In this document: positions 12,391-23,454 of the stretch, piece after piece
Layout of the letters: every line of letters begins with the position of its first letter
Position numbering within the stretch: the first letter of the stretch is position 1
DNA from: Diphasiastrum complanatum
Taxonomy: Eukaryota; Streptophyta; Lycopodiopsida; Lycopodiales; Lycopodiaceae
Direction of reading: 5' to 3'
DNA: 64,000 nt
NCBI GenBank assembly: GCA_029204225.1
Contig: CM055098.1
Location: forward strand, 13,233,815 to 13,297,814
The notes under the pieces: model-generated
The model's database searches: none
The model's input: only the letters and a program-made list of their open reading frames with translations
What the model was told of the DNA's origin: nothing
Position numbers and translations under genes: made by a program

Positions 12391-12918
12391 TGTCAATATA
12401 GTTTTTTCTTTTACTAGTTCATCAATTTTATGTTTTCATTTCAAAATTTCCTAAAATATAGATGCTTCAGCTTGCTATGCAGGGCCCGGCGTCTTCCTCC
12501 AAAAATCAGCTACTATACACCATTTGCAATGTTGGCAGACTCCCTCATGTTCTCCTTCAAACATACGTTGTGGAATTTTTCATTGCATATGTATGCCTAG
12601 GTAGCTCTTCTATAAATCTACGTATAAGACCTGTAGTGAATTCACATGCCAAAAGATTATATTGATAGAGCACGACAGCATGCGCGACTACGCTCTAATG
12701 TTATGCTCTTATAGACAAAAGAACGTTTGGCTGCAACTAGCAGTACTACCGCAAAATGGTGAGCGTGGCTAAGCTTGTAACTCGGTGCTTCAAGCACCGC
12801 ATGTGACATACCATAAGTCTGCAAAATTGGCCGCGACGAGATTACAAAGCTTTGAATATATTACAGTTCAACCTAGACTACAAACAAGCAAACCAATGCA
12901 TATACTTTAGCTATCAAC
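12391..12918. other. Unrecognised spacer
   Basis: A 67-codon plus-strand frame at 12,462-12,665 is open but matches nothing I know. Nothing else is visible. Confidence 0.4.
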
Positions 12919-13016
12919 CATTAACACAACTCACCCAAAGGGGTTGGCCTAGTTGGTTAGCTTGGCATCCAAAGTTTGAGGCTCCCTTGGAAACCAAGAA
13001 ACATTAACACAACTCA
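12919..13016 (+). mobile_element. Mini-SINE copy 1 with 15-bp target duplication
   Basis: The 15-mer CATTAACACAACTCA occurs at 12919-12933 and, identically, at 13002-13016, bracketing a 68-bp body. The body holds TGGCCTAGTTGG at 12945-12956, a perfect fit to the tRNA A-box consensus TRGCNNAGYNGG. It also holds GTTTGAGGC at 12974-12982, one mismatch from the B-box GWTCGANNC. A related copy with its own target duplication is at 59592-59679. The body is much shorter than usual plant SINEs and lacks a clear 3' tail, so it is either a head-only SINE or a 5'-type truncation of one. Confidence 0.75.
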
Positions 13017-13874
13017 TACAAGCGTCGATTTGGAAATCTAATCGTGTATCTAATTATTCACCTAAATCCGTTATAGTACCTTGCTGTGCCCATGGAGATA
13101 ATTAGCTATATCTTCTTTCAGTTCCATCGATTTAGTAATGCTTTTCAGCAACTTCATTCTAGTTTCTGCACGGGAGAAAATTGTAACATGCTATGCGATT
13201 GTGGAAACCAAATACATATCATCGATGATCAATTCAAGACAGCCATCGAATTTTAGATGGCTATCCTGTCTTGGAGTTGCTGTATAATTACTTCTCTCAT
13301 TTCATTACCACAGTACGTAAAAGCGCTGATTAAGAATATAATGGCCGCTTTCTAACATAGAGAACTAAGTTGATGTTCTAAGAGATATATTATATTCCGA
13401 TGCCAGCTGAAAAATTGAATGTATTTGGCAATAGGTCAGAGAAGCAGCACCTCTGTTTGAGCTGAGCCACAGAGTTGAAACTTGAAAGTTGAGACACAAA
13501 AGAGCTAATTATGTCGTAAATATCTCAAGACACCAGATATCTTCTTATCACAGAATTCGTCTGAATACTATTCGCTAGTCAGGTGTCGGCAGCTAAACGG
13601 CTCAAATAAATGTAGCTTGCAATTAGAAAAGGCAAAATAAATAAGCAAAGATGGTCGATGACAAATGTAATTGAGAAGTCATGTGATGTACTCTGAGAAA
13701 AGGCTGTTCTGCAACTCTCCCGGCTCTTGAGACACAGTCTTCAGCTGATAGTCTTACAAGGGTAGTCTATTGCAAGCAACTTTTATAGAGCTATGCAGCC
13801 CATATGTGCGTATAGTCTGCACTCGTCTACAAGGATTACCACTGGTAAATACTTAGGGTAGTTTCACGGATGCA
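13017..13874. other. Unrecognised spacer
   Basis: Base composition is more balanced than the flanking AT-rich DNA and it could include the 3' untranslated part of the minus-strand frame at 13,875, but I see no motif that proves it. Confidence 0.35.
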
Positions 13875-14110
13875 TCACGTAGCACGTTGTCCTGATCTGT
13901 TCCAGCAGCAGCCGTTTTGCACATGGAACATTTGTTGTCCCTCAGGTGAAGGAGGAGAAGCCTGTGCCTGTGGTAGCAATGGTGTAGGCTGTAGCAAATG
14001 CGAAGGGGATGGATCTTGAGGATGAAAAGCCGAGAAAGATGATTTTGACCTTGATTTCATGTCATTGAGCAGGTGCAACACATGTTACATACTCTTAGAA
14101 TGAGCTTCAT
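13875..14110 (-). pseudogene. Possible exon end of an unknown plant gene
   Basis: A 68-codon minus-strand frame (14081 to 13875) reads as a Ser/Pro/Gln-rich tail containing HPQDPSPSHLLQPTPLLPQA and ending QNGCCWNRSGQRAT. The frame can be extended upward through a TAA to about 14110 with GSSHEAHSKS, so a longer low-complexity C-terminus with one nonsense codon is conceivable. I do not recognise the family. The composition is unlike the transposon proteins in the window, which is the main reason to list it. It may be chance. Confidence 0.25.
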
Positions 14111-14318
14111 GGGAGGACCCACCATGCTTACAATTTCAATCCCTTACCGCAATTAGGTGCAAAAGACTGATGTTCTCGCCTTCCGGCCCACCGACTAGGG
14201 TGGATCAATGATTGAGGCAGGTTGTGCAATGTCATGTGCCACATTTTTTTTTTAATTTTTGCATTTTGTGCAAAGGAATATTAGTTTTTTTTTTCTCAAT
14301 TTAATTTTTTTTTATTAG

Positions 14319-14707
14319 GAGATCGTGGGTGGCTGCAATCGTTGCCCAATCTGTTAGCGCAGCTACATGGAGTGAGCGTGAGAAGGGTGCGACGTCAGTC
14401 ACTGCTGAAGTGATTGTTGGTGATGACGATGCGAAAAGTGTGTCACTCTTACGAATAGCCTTGGGATTGGATTAACAGGGTGCCTTTTCTTTTAGGACAC
14501 CTTTGGCATTTTGTAAGATAGTGTCCCCTTTTCGCCTGTCACCATAACGTGTGTAAAAGCATAGAGTGTCGCGATTATTTCGCCTTTTCTTTGTCTGTGC
14601 AAATTTCATGTAAATATGCAAACTGCGTGACAACGTAAGTAAATATGTAGCATGAATGGAGGCAGATTAAAATAGGATTTAGGAGAGTAGAGAGAATAAA
14701 TCCAACA
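14319..14707 (-). repeat. C2 3' LTR, truncated
   Basis: Starts (minus strand) at 14707 with TGTTGGATTTATT and matches the first part of the 19884-downward LTR, including the GGAGATCGTGGGTGGCTGCA word seen at both 14320 and 19494. The rest of the LTR is missing. Confidence 0.8.
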
Positions 14708-14721
14708 CTCCCCCTTAATCT

Positions 14722-17700
14722 GGATCCGTGAATGCCTTGATCTTCAGACTGAGCAATGCACAAAATTTGTTGTGTGCATTAACACTGAGTGCTTTTGTGA
14801 AAATGTCTGCAACCATGTTCAGCGTTCTGCAGTACGTTAAGCTTACCTCTTTGTCAAGAACTTTGCCCTTGATGTAGTGATATCTGATCTCAATGTGCTT
14901 ACTCCTAGAATGAAATCTAGGGTTGGCCGATAAGGCAATAGCACTTTGGTTATCACAAAATAAAATTGTAGAGTTGTACTAATACAGAGTAATGCTTGAC
15001 AACAAATTTCTCAACGAAAATGCTTCCTTAATAGATTGAGAAGTAGCAATGTACTCTGTTTCAGTAGAAAGAAAGTGCGATAGAGGTTTGCTTACGATTG
15101 TTCCACGAAATAGGACCGTCGTTGAAGAAAAATGTAAATCCAGATGTGGACTTACGACTGTCTGCATCTCCTCCCCAGCTTGCATCAGAATAACCACTGA
15201 GCTAATGAAGATTGTCGTTGCTGACATCTCCATAGCAGATGCATTGGTCCATGGTAGCTCAAATATATCTCATGACTCGAATAAGAGCCTTCCAATGGGT
15301 AATTCCAAGATTAGCCATGTATTGGCTGAGTGAGTTAACATCAAAAGAGATATCTGGTCTTGTATAGACCATTGCGTACATGAGAGATCCTAGTATCGAT
15401 CGATAAGGGTATTCTCTAATTTGCTCCTCTTCCTACTTGGTCTAGGGACATTGGTCCTTTGACAGATGCAGGCCTGGATCCATTGGTGAGTGAGCTAATT
15501 TACAATTCATTAAATTGTTTCTGTTAAGAACATTATGAAGATACCTTTGTTGAGTGATGTAAATCAGTCGATTTGCTCTGTCTCTGTGGATTTCAATTCC
15601 CAAATAGAAGTGAGCTTCGCCCAGATCAGTCATGTCGAACTCTGAGAACAACATCTGTTTTAAATCCTTGACCATATTGGTATTGTTTCTAGAGAGCAAC
15701 GTATCATCCACGTATAAGGTGATGATAATGAGGATTGCTGCACTGACTTCGAATAAACGTTGCAATCAGTAGTGCTTGGTTTGAATCCTTGCTCAATGAG
15801 GAATGTGTTTATCCTTTGTAACCAAGCTCTGGTAGACTGTTTCAAGCCATACAGTGCTTTGTGGAGTTTACAGACATGATTTTTCATGCCTTCCAGAACG
15901 TATCCTTCGACCTGGATCATGTAGATATCTTCTTGTATAACTCCATTCAGATAGGTCTTGATTAGAGAGGAATACTCTCTGTTCATAGCGACTTAGGAGT
16001 ATACCTTGTGACTGTGTGCGCACTTGGCTTGATCTTCTGGGAGGATTCGACTGATGAACCGCTCCTGGGACTTGTTGCTAGGTAGCAGCAATATTTTCGT
16101 CTGATTTGTTGTCTCGAAGTGGGTCGACAATAGACATGCCTGAGCTAGAAGCTCGAACTATCGTGTCAATGGTAGGTGATGAAGATTCTTCTTGAGCAAT
16201 ATCCTTGTCTTTGAGGTCGATGAACTGATCCTCGATAAAGACTGTATCCCGGCTATACAAGATTCGATGGGTATCAGGATTGTAAAGCTTGTAGGTGTTA
16301 TCAGACAAAGTATATCCGATCAGGATGGTTTTGAGACCTTGGAAGTCCAATTTCTTTCTTGTGTCCTTTAAGATCTGCGCATAGGCAATGCACCCAAAAA
16401 CTCTTAAGTTTTTCAAAGAAGTCTTAGAGCCTGTCCACACCTCGTGGGGTGTCTTGTCTGAGAGGGCCTTGGTCGAACATCTGTTCTGGACGTAAGTTGC
16501 AGTGGAGACAACTTCAGCCCAGAATTTCTTGGGCAACGATGCATGCGATAGCATGCACTTAGCAAAGTTGACCAGAGTACGGTCCTTCCTCTCAGCTAAG
16601 CCATTAGACTGAGGATTGTAAGAAGTGATGAATTGCTGCTCAATGCCTTGGCTTTGGCAATACTCCTTAAACTCAACAGAGATATATTCTCCACCGTTGT
16701 CTGACCTTAGGGCCTTGATCGTCCTTCCAGTCTCCTTTTTTGCACGCTCCTTGAAGATTCTGAAGCAGTTGAAGGTTTCTGATTTCTTCTTTATGAAATA
16801 CACCATAGTCCTTCTAGAGAATTTGTCAATAAAGGTTATAAAATACTTGGCATCCTTCAGAAGGATTTTTCATCGGGCCACAAATATCTGAATGTACAAC
16901 ATCTAGCAATCCTCTAGCAACATGTTGATGGCTTGACTTAAATGGTTTCCTAGTCTGTTTAACAACTAGACAATCTTGACAAACAAGTAACCCGACTTTT
17001 TCGTGAGGATAGTCGTTCGTTGTACAACAGCATGATCTAAATGACCAAGTCTATAATGCCAAAGTAAACCTTTATTTGAATGAATTGAAGTACTGAGACC
17101 CTGACTAGAGGTAGAAAAACAATGACTCAATTTATACAAGTATCCATGCCTCTTTCCGAGTGCTAGGATCTTGCCTGTCCTATGAATTACTTTATATTAA
17201 TCACATTCGAATTTTACTCTGTGTCCTAGATCTGTGATTATGTTTACAGAGAGCAGTTTCGTAGATAACTTTGATGCATACAGGACTTTAGAGAGTAGCT
17301 TAGACTAATCATTTGCAAAGCATAATCTTACAGTGCCTTTACCTTTAATAGCTTGTGTGCTACTGTCGCCAAGGTGAACAAATTTTTGGGTATTGTAAGG
17401 TGTATAGGACTCGAAACAGACAATGAAGATAGTCATGTGCTGAGTGGCTCCGGAATCCAGGAACCAAATGCTTCTTGATGGTTGGTCTTGAAGGCATCAT
17501 GATCCACTTCTTGAATAGGTTGTAGAACTTCTGCAACTGTATTTGCCACCTGATTCGACTACCCCTTGTTGTTATTCTTTATTTGAAGTATTCAACAGTC
17601 TTGTATTTTGTGGTTGTGTCGTTTGCAGTATCTGCAGCTTCTTTTTTGTCTGCAGATTCAATTGTTCCTTGTGTTGAGCTAGTTTCTGATTTGGCTTTGA

Positions 17701-18341
17701 TTGCTTCGGGCCTTTTTTCTTCTTCTGCTTTGTCGTGCTCTTGTTGGTATACAAGGCGTGAGAATCAGCTGAGGAACTCGAGGCTTCGTTCCGTCGCGTA
17801 TCTTCCTGCAACAACATAGTAATGACTCTCAAAAGAGTCGTGATGATCATCACCTAGCTGTCGTAAGAGCTTGGCAAGCTTTTAAGCAGTTGCATCACTG
17901 CGTCTTGATCGTCTATGATAGATCCAATAGCGGCCATTTGTCTTAGCAAGTTCTTGAATTGATTAACGTGATTCTGAAGAGAATCACCATTCGTCATGTT
18001 GAGAGAGTGGAATTTCTTTCTGAGATGTAGCTTGGAAGCTATATCTCACACTTCGTATAATGTTCTCAAGATGTCCCAGACTTCTTTCGATGTTTGAGCC
18101 TTGGATACATGGCCAATCTGGGTATCTATGATGTTGAGGATGATTAGCGCAAAAGCGTTTCCATCTTCCAGTTTTCATCTAGCGATTGTCGCGTCGTTCG
18201 CTTCGGGTTTCCCTTCTGAACCTTTAACAACATCATACAATTCTTTTGCCATTAGTACAGTTTTCATCTTAAATTTTCATAGATGGTAATTGGCTCCATC
18301 AAACTTGTCCATGATAGGACTGGCTTTCTCTTGGGAATCCA
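14722..18341 (-). pseudogene. C2 gag-pol polyprotein, broken
   Basis: The frame starts at an ATG at 18341, the same start context as C5 (ATGGATTCCCAAG). In order along the minus strand: gag (18341 to ~17600), a CX2CX4HX4C zinc knuckle reading CRYCKRHNHKIQDC (~17600-17640), a protease motif FLDSGATQHM (~17424-17463), pre-integrase, and an integrase core with [10 protein letters not shown] and YNPQSNGLAERK (open at 16806-16078). Then come RT with LHKALYGLKQSTRAW and the YVDD box (~15,715-15,725), and RNase H with LSTETEYIATSQS and a KHIEIRYHYI block (~14,880-15,080). The RT lacks its N-terminal fingers: the integrase-RT linker jumps into TYLNGVIQEDIYM near 15955. Multiple stops and frameshifts separate the open pieces, so no active polyprotein is expected. 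Confidence 0.85.
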
Positions 18342-18486
18342 TGTGGAAGAATTAGTCTAAGTGATAGGAGAAACTATCAGTGACTTAAGTATGAAAATCT
18401 GATACTGGAAATATAGAACAAGAAAATAACTACTCTATTGGCTAGTAGAGTCTTGTACTGTGGAAGCTAATCAAGCTATGAAAATA

Positions 18487-18852
18487 GCTCTGATACCAAC
18501 TCAGAGTTTGTCGGCAGCGAAGAGCGTTCCAGTAGATGATGTGGCGCGTTGTGTGTGCCTCGGGCCGCCTGCGAGATCCCATCCCCATCGCCTAGCCACC
18601 CGCCATCATTCCCCTTTGACCCCAAAAGGGCTGGTACCAGGGGACAAGGGTACATTGTCTACAATGAGTTTATATGTGGGTTCTGGTATAGTCTCCATTT
18701 GCTTATGGAAAAAATGCACTCTTTTTGGTGCCTTCTCAGACGTAGTCACTTTGTGCGTAGCTTGCATCCTCCAACACCCCCACTCAAGCAAGCACAGGGC
18801 GAAGGAAACTCCCACTTGCTCGTTCAGGACCAGAACACTTGACCTGATACCA
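18487..18852 (-). repeat. TRIM-like insert with doubled PBS in C2 leader
   Basis: Copia C5 has a single PBS directly after its LTR. C2 instead shows two on the minus strand: TGGTATCAGG next to the LTR (18843-18852) and TGGTATCAGAGC at 18487-18498, where the C5-like leader resumes. Between them lie 66 bp, a purine tract GAGTGGGGG (18777-18785), and a 268-bp segment with TG...CA ends (TGTTGG at 18776 to CCGACA at 18509) containing an ACATATAAAC TATA-like word. PBS, short internal segment, PPT and LTR-like block have the layout and size of the TRIM at 9.5 kb, though the sequence differs. No second copy of the 268-bp block is present to confirm it as an LTR. Confidence 0.5.
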
Positions 18853-19884
18853 TGTTGGAGAGAGAGAGAGATGAATGATGAACACGAACGAGAAACGAAC
18901 TCAAACAGAAAATGTTCATGCGAAGCGGTCATTCTAGATTACGCAGCCAAACGTTAATAGATGAAACACTAGAAGAATAATTCATCGTGAATAGAAAGAC
19001 AAATTATGTGTCGCGAATGATTCGCAAAGAGCTAGACTTTGCTTGACTGATAATCAGTCGCAAATTATTTGTGAAAGACAAGACTAAATGCTAGTCATCT
19101 ATCACCAAAAAGAACAACTAGAAAGATCAGACAGAATGAATAATAAGCATAACAATATTAACACAGATATGCAGAACAATGAACTGTATCAGATTAAGTA
19201 TATCATGTATACATGTCAATAATGCGGTACAGCACAAGACAATAGTGGACAAAACCACGTTCCCTACAAAGCTTATTTCAATCTGTAAAAAGGAATAAAA
19301 CCTTAATTTTGACAAAATGAAGAATCAATGCACAGAGCATCTACTTCGTCTGTCTTTCTGATAATCTTCTGAAACTAATTTACATACGCTTCATCTTTTC
19401 ATCCATCAAACTGAATACACGAATGGTATCCAATATATATACATATTACAGGTGTGCAAATATATAAAGCACAGAGTGGATGTGTTGTCTGTAGGAGATC
19501 GTGGGTGGCTGCAATCGTTGCCCAATCGGTTAAAGCAACTGCATGGGGTGAGAGTGAAAAGGGTGCAACGTCAATCACTACTGAAGTGATCATTGGTGAT
19601 GACGATGCGAAAAGTGTGTCACTCTTACGAATAGCCTTAGGATTAGATTTATAGGGTGCCTTTGCTTTTAGGGCACCTTTGGCATTCTGTAAGATAGTGT
19701 CCCCTTTTCGCCTGTCCCAATAACGTGTGTAAAAACACAAAGTGTCGCGATTCTTTCGTCTTTTCTTCGTCTGTGCGAATTTGCGTGTAAATATGCAGAC
19801 TGTGTGACAACGTAAGTAAATATGCAGCATGAATGAAGGCAGATTAAAATGGGATGTAGGAGAGTAGAGGGAATAAATCCAACA
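18853..19884 (-). repeat. C2 5' LTR
   Basis: 1032-bp LTR, minus strand. It starts at 19884 with TGTTGGATTTATT and ends at 18853 with a (CT)n run and CCAACA. The first part matches the truncated 3' LTR (14319-14707). The last part matches the C5 LTR, including ACGTTTGGCT and repeated TTCGTTTCTCGTTCGTGTTC-type words. TSD unavailable. Confidence 0.8.
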
Positions 19885-20900
19885 GTTCTCACCATCACTG
19901 CTAGATGCTCCATCGTTGCTGGTTGGACCATCATGCAGGGAGGAAGATCTTGACAGCCTACCAGTTGCAGAATGACCTACCAGTTGCAAAAAAGCCATCC
20001 ATAATCTTCTTTGGCCCTGGTTTGTAAACTCAATCCAAGATGTCGTGAAGCTTGCAGCTTTTTCAACAATGAACTCGAATTCTGGATCAAAATGTTCAAT
20101 ATTCCTTGACAAATTGAAACATCAGCTTCTCACCAAGACTAAGTCATCAAAACTTGCTAAAAGCATCTCTTTTGTGGACAAGGCCTGTATTCGAAGCATG
20201 ATGATGTTATCGATTTTCCAAAGTCGATGAGGACGGGTGCACAAGAGTAGGTGCTATCCAACTCGATCTGAAGTCTTTTCCAATCCGAGGAGTGATTGAC
20301 CTGGTAAAAGAAATGTTGATTTTGTGTGCATCAGAGTGTGCTCAACCACGATGTGACTAATATTGTCCTCGTTGTCAACTCACATGTCTTTTTCCCGCTG
20401 GGCAAGCATGATGACACGATACATTGCACTAGCCCAAAGGACTGTGTGGCATCCGTACTCTCACTATTGATGAGCTGAATCCCCTTTCATGCTCCAAGTT
20501 TGTTGTTTTAGGTTGGTAAATGCCATCATCGATGCAAGGAGGAAGATCTTGACAGATTGCCAGTTGCAAAACGGCCTGCCAGTTGCAGGAAAGCCATCCA
20601 TAGGTCCTGTGCGAATATTCGACAGTCTAGCTTCCAAAAAGTGATGCTTGAGAATCAGTAAATCAACTTACGCACTCCACATCGATCACGTTGAACACCA
20701 TAGTGAAATACTCCATCAGTGTAGGCCTCCCGTGTCCTTGGAAAATCCCGTGGAAAGGAATGGGTGGCCTGTTTTCAGCAATCGGATCTGAAAAAGGGTC
20801 ACTACAATTTCCAGCTTCTTTACGAGGCAGTAGATAGTAGGAAGAAGGGTTTTCTCTAGCACGTCAACAAAGGATGGGGTATCTACTGCTGCAGTCGAGG
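19885..20900 (-). pseudogene. Unrecognised protein-coding remnant
   Basis: Minus-strand coding-like DNA directly above copia C2. From high to low: TPSFVDVLEKTLLPTIYCLV (~20,820-20,880), then after a frameshift IPFHGIFQGHGRPTLMEYFT, a MYRVIMLAQREKDM stretch (~20,400-20,440), IDNIIMLRIQALSTKEMLLA (~20,150-20,210), and FEFIVEKAASFTTSWIEFTN followed by a serine-rich stretch ending at the C2 junction. The piece LWMAFLQLVGHSATGRLSRS (~19,930-20,005) is repeated with changes near 20,525-20,600, so an exon or segment is duplicated. Stops and frameshifts break it throughout. I cannot name the family; it does not look like gag, RT, integrase or a known transposase. It is either a host pseudogene or a lineage-specific element protein. 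Confidence 0.5.
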
Positions 20901-21409
20901 AGCGAGCTTAGGCTTTTACCCCCTAGTTCTGTTTGTCCCCGAGGAAGTATTTGAACAGGTATGGGATCGAAAGTTGAGGGAGGGGATGAGTTGAATCATC
21001 CTCAAGCAAAACTTGTCAAAAAGAAGGTCAAAAAAAAGTCTTTGAGCAAATTTTCACCAAACAAAACTCACAAAGCTTGTTACCAGCTCTTTCAAAACTT
21101 AAGATCCACCAAAAAGGCGTATGTAGGAAGCTTCATTTTTTTGATTACCTCATCCTGCAAGCCTTTTTCTTTGGAAAAAGGGGGTCTTCAAGCGTAATTT
21201 TGCTAATTTCCATGCAAGACCCACTCGGCACAGTCCTTTTTTGATCTTTGCAGATCTCAAGGTCCATCTTTTTCAACTATGCGAGTACCAATTTGAGCTC
21301 AACATGAATTTCGTTTCAAAAACCTATTTTTGCATTTCCAATGTGATTTTCAGGTCTAGACCTCTCGTACACTAGTAAAATCGACTAATCTTGAGCTGAT
21401 CTACACTCT
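20901..21409. other. Unrecognised spacer
   Basis: A 78-codon plus-strand frame at 20,961 is open and lysine-rich at its start but resembles nothing I know. The following text leads into the repeat array. Confidence 0.4.
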
Positions 21410-22165
21410 AAACCTGTGTGCAAATACTCGTTGCAGCATTTCAGGTGAGAAATTCAAAAAATTTGATTTTTGGCCACCCCAATGAGGTAAAGTACTCATT
21501 ATTTCTAGCTCCACAGTTTCAGGTGTGCGAGTCATTTCAAGCTGTTTTTACATTCTTCCAATCTATGCGAATCATTTTGACTTCTTTTTTGCATCATTAT
21601 CTGTGCGAGTCATTTGACTTGTTTTTTGCATTATTTAGATATGTGCAAGTCATTTTGACTTAATTTCTGTGCGAGTCATTTTGACTTGATTGATGCATTA
21701 TTCAGGTCTGTGCGAGTCATTTTTTACTTGTTTTTTGCATCGTTCATCCTGTGCGAGTAGGTTGACTTCTTCTTAGTTTTTCAGCTAGTGAATCTGTTTT
21801 TCACCCGTTTTTTGACATTCGTCCATCTATTCCTAAGCCAAGAAGCAGGTGTGCGAGTTTGTAAATCTTCAATAAGGTGTGTGAGTGCTTACTATATGTT
21901 GTGCGAGTGCATAAACCCTCAGAAGTTTGTTGTGCGAGTCATTTTTTAAATTGTATGAGTCATTTTTTGAGGTGTGCGAGTCATTTTTTTGAGTTGCGTG
22001 AGTCATTCTTTGAGTTGTGCGAGTCATTTTTGAGTTGTGCAAGTCATTTTTTTGAATTGTGCGAGTCATTTTTTTGAATTGTGCGAGTCATTTTTGAGTT
22101 GTGTGAGTCATTTTTTGAATTGTGCGAGTCATTTTTTAGTTGTGCAAGTCATTTCCTGGAATTCG
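21410..22165. repeat. Two-tier array of a GTGCGAGTCATTTT unit
   Basis: The core GTGCGAGTCATTTT is repeated about 18 times. From about 21,530 to 21,790 the spacing is ~40 bp with a shared TTGACTTGTTTTTTGCAT extension. From about 21,930 to 22,160 it contracts to 19-23 bp with TTGAATT or TTGAGTT linkers. Some units read TGTGAGTCATT, containing the bZIP/GCN4-type site TGAGTCAT. The tight tier is open in a few frames (on the minus strand as a rough SHNSKND heptad), but this follows from the 21-bp period and is not evidence of a gene. Confidence 0.75.
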
Positions 22166-23454
22166 CATAGACCCTTGTCAACTATAGGAGTGCTCAAAAA
22201 CTCCTAGAGGAGGTTAAAAAAAAAAAAAGGCATGTGTGCGAATTCTATCGAGAGAGGTTCACTTGTGATCATAACGAAGCCCCATAATTTCAAGCACTTG
22301 AAACTTAGTAAAATTCTCTAAGATCAACATCATATGGTTCTACTCAAGAAAATCCGAGCTCTTGCAGATGCACATTGCACCTAGAATTGTACATATCCAT
22401 CTTCCATCGTCAACAATCCTATCGTGACGGATTTATGGCTTCCTACTAGGACACTTCTAAGGCGTTCCCTACTCAAGGTGCCTTAGGCTATTCGCATCCC
22501 TCAACTTTGGCTATGACTCCAACTAATGAGTGCTATGGCGGACTCTGAACTAGAACACGTTATGACTCTGAGTAGGCATTGTGGCTTTCCCAACTAATGG
22601 CCACGGCTTACAACTAACCGAGAGGTTGAATCATGAGAAGATCTACAATGAGTGGGTGAGTATTTCGGACAAGATCCACTCTAGCCGCCTTCTCTCTTCC
22701 TTCCTACTCTCAATAAGATTATCAAACCCTAAACCAAGCCTCCTTCTCCAAGGCTTGACCTACTAGAGAATGGAGGACCTGGATTAACTTAAAACCACAA
22801 TAAATAAACCCTAAACTAAATCTCCTCATCTAAGGCTTAACCTATTAAATAATGGAGGGCCTAGATTAACTTAACTTGTTGCTAGATAAATAATGTACAA
22901 TACAATGTGAAGTAACACAATACATGAAACCACACAAGGGAGACTCACTCAGAGAGAAAAGATAGGCATGTATTGCAAATAAGGTTCTTTTTGAAATTGG
23001 ACTCTTCCACTCCTATATATACTTGGAGTGGTGGTCACTTATAGGAAGACATTGTGGGACAAGTAAGCCACATAGACTAACTTAACTTTGAATCACATTG
23101 GTGCCATGGGACAAACCCCCAATAGGCCTTTGTAACTAACTTTTACATAACTTGAAATTACATATCTATGTGCAGTGCCCATGACAATTTAGACTTAGAA
23201 CTGAATAACTTAAGCCATTGTTGATAAAGTAAAAGCCTAAACTTGATGGGCAAGTTCTGCATTTAAATTATAACCATCTTCCATTGCCGACAATCCTATC
23301 ATGATGAATCTGGTCTAATAGTCTTAGGAACCTCTAGTAGGGAATGCCTTAGAAGTGTCCTAGTAGGAAGCCATAGATCTGTCACGATAAGTGTGCCAAA
23401 TATGTTGATATCAACATCCATCACCCGTCATCTAAGTGCATAGAATATCTGTTA
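22166..23454. repeat. Inverted and tandem duplications, no gene
   Basis: A ~65-bp block at 22,430-22,497 (TTCCTACTAGGACACTTCTA and flanks) recurs inverted at 23,325-23,392. The text just before it (22,385-22,430, CATCTTCCATCGTCAACAAT) recurs directly at 23,274-23,310. A ~75-bp block ending CTTGACCTACTAGAGAATGG is tandemly duplicated (22,717-22,790 and 22,796-22,870). A TATATATACTT word near 23,013 could be an LTR promoter. These features suggest the ends of a decayed element, but no terminus is certain. Confidence 0.5.

Larger units (their letters stand above)
14319..19884 (-). mobile_element. Copia element C2 (minus, 3' LTR truncated)
   Basis: Minus-strand Ty1/copia element. The 5' LTR is 18853-19884; the 3' LTR is present only from its start at 14707 down to 14319, where it stops at a T-rich stretch, so no target duplication can be scored. 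A polypurine tract (complement of CTCCCCCTTAAT at 14708-14719) borders the 3' LTR. Gag, protease, integrase, RT and RNase H pieces are in order between the LTRs. The same family is seen on the plus strand at 39.3-43.1 kb (C5), with matching LTR start TGTTGGATTTATT and matching leader. Its upper end joins directly to an unrecognised pseudogene at 19885, suggesting it inserted there. Confidence 0.85.

Noticed and set aside
12945-12982. Functional tRNA gene
   Set aside because: A- and B-box-like sites are too close together (17 bp) and no cloverleaf or anticodon arm can be drawn.
18509-18776. Cassandra-type TRIM with a 5S rRNA promoter
   Set aside because: The block shows no 5S A/C-box-like sequence that I can align.
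21869-22077. Heptad-repeat protein on either strand of the 21-bp array
   Set aside because: A 21-bp period makes several frames open at once; no evidence of selection.
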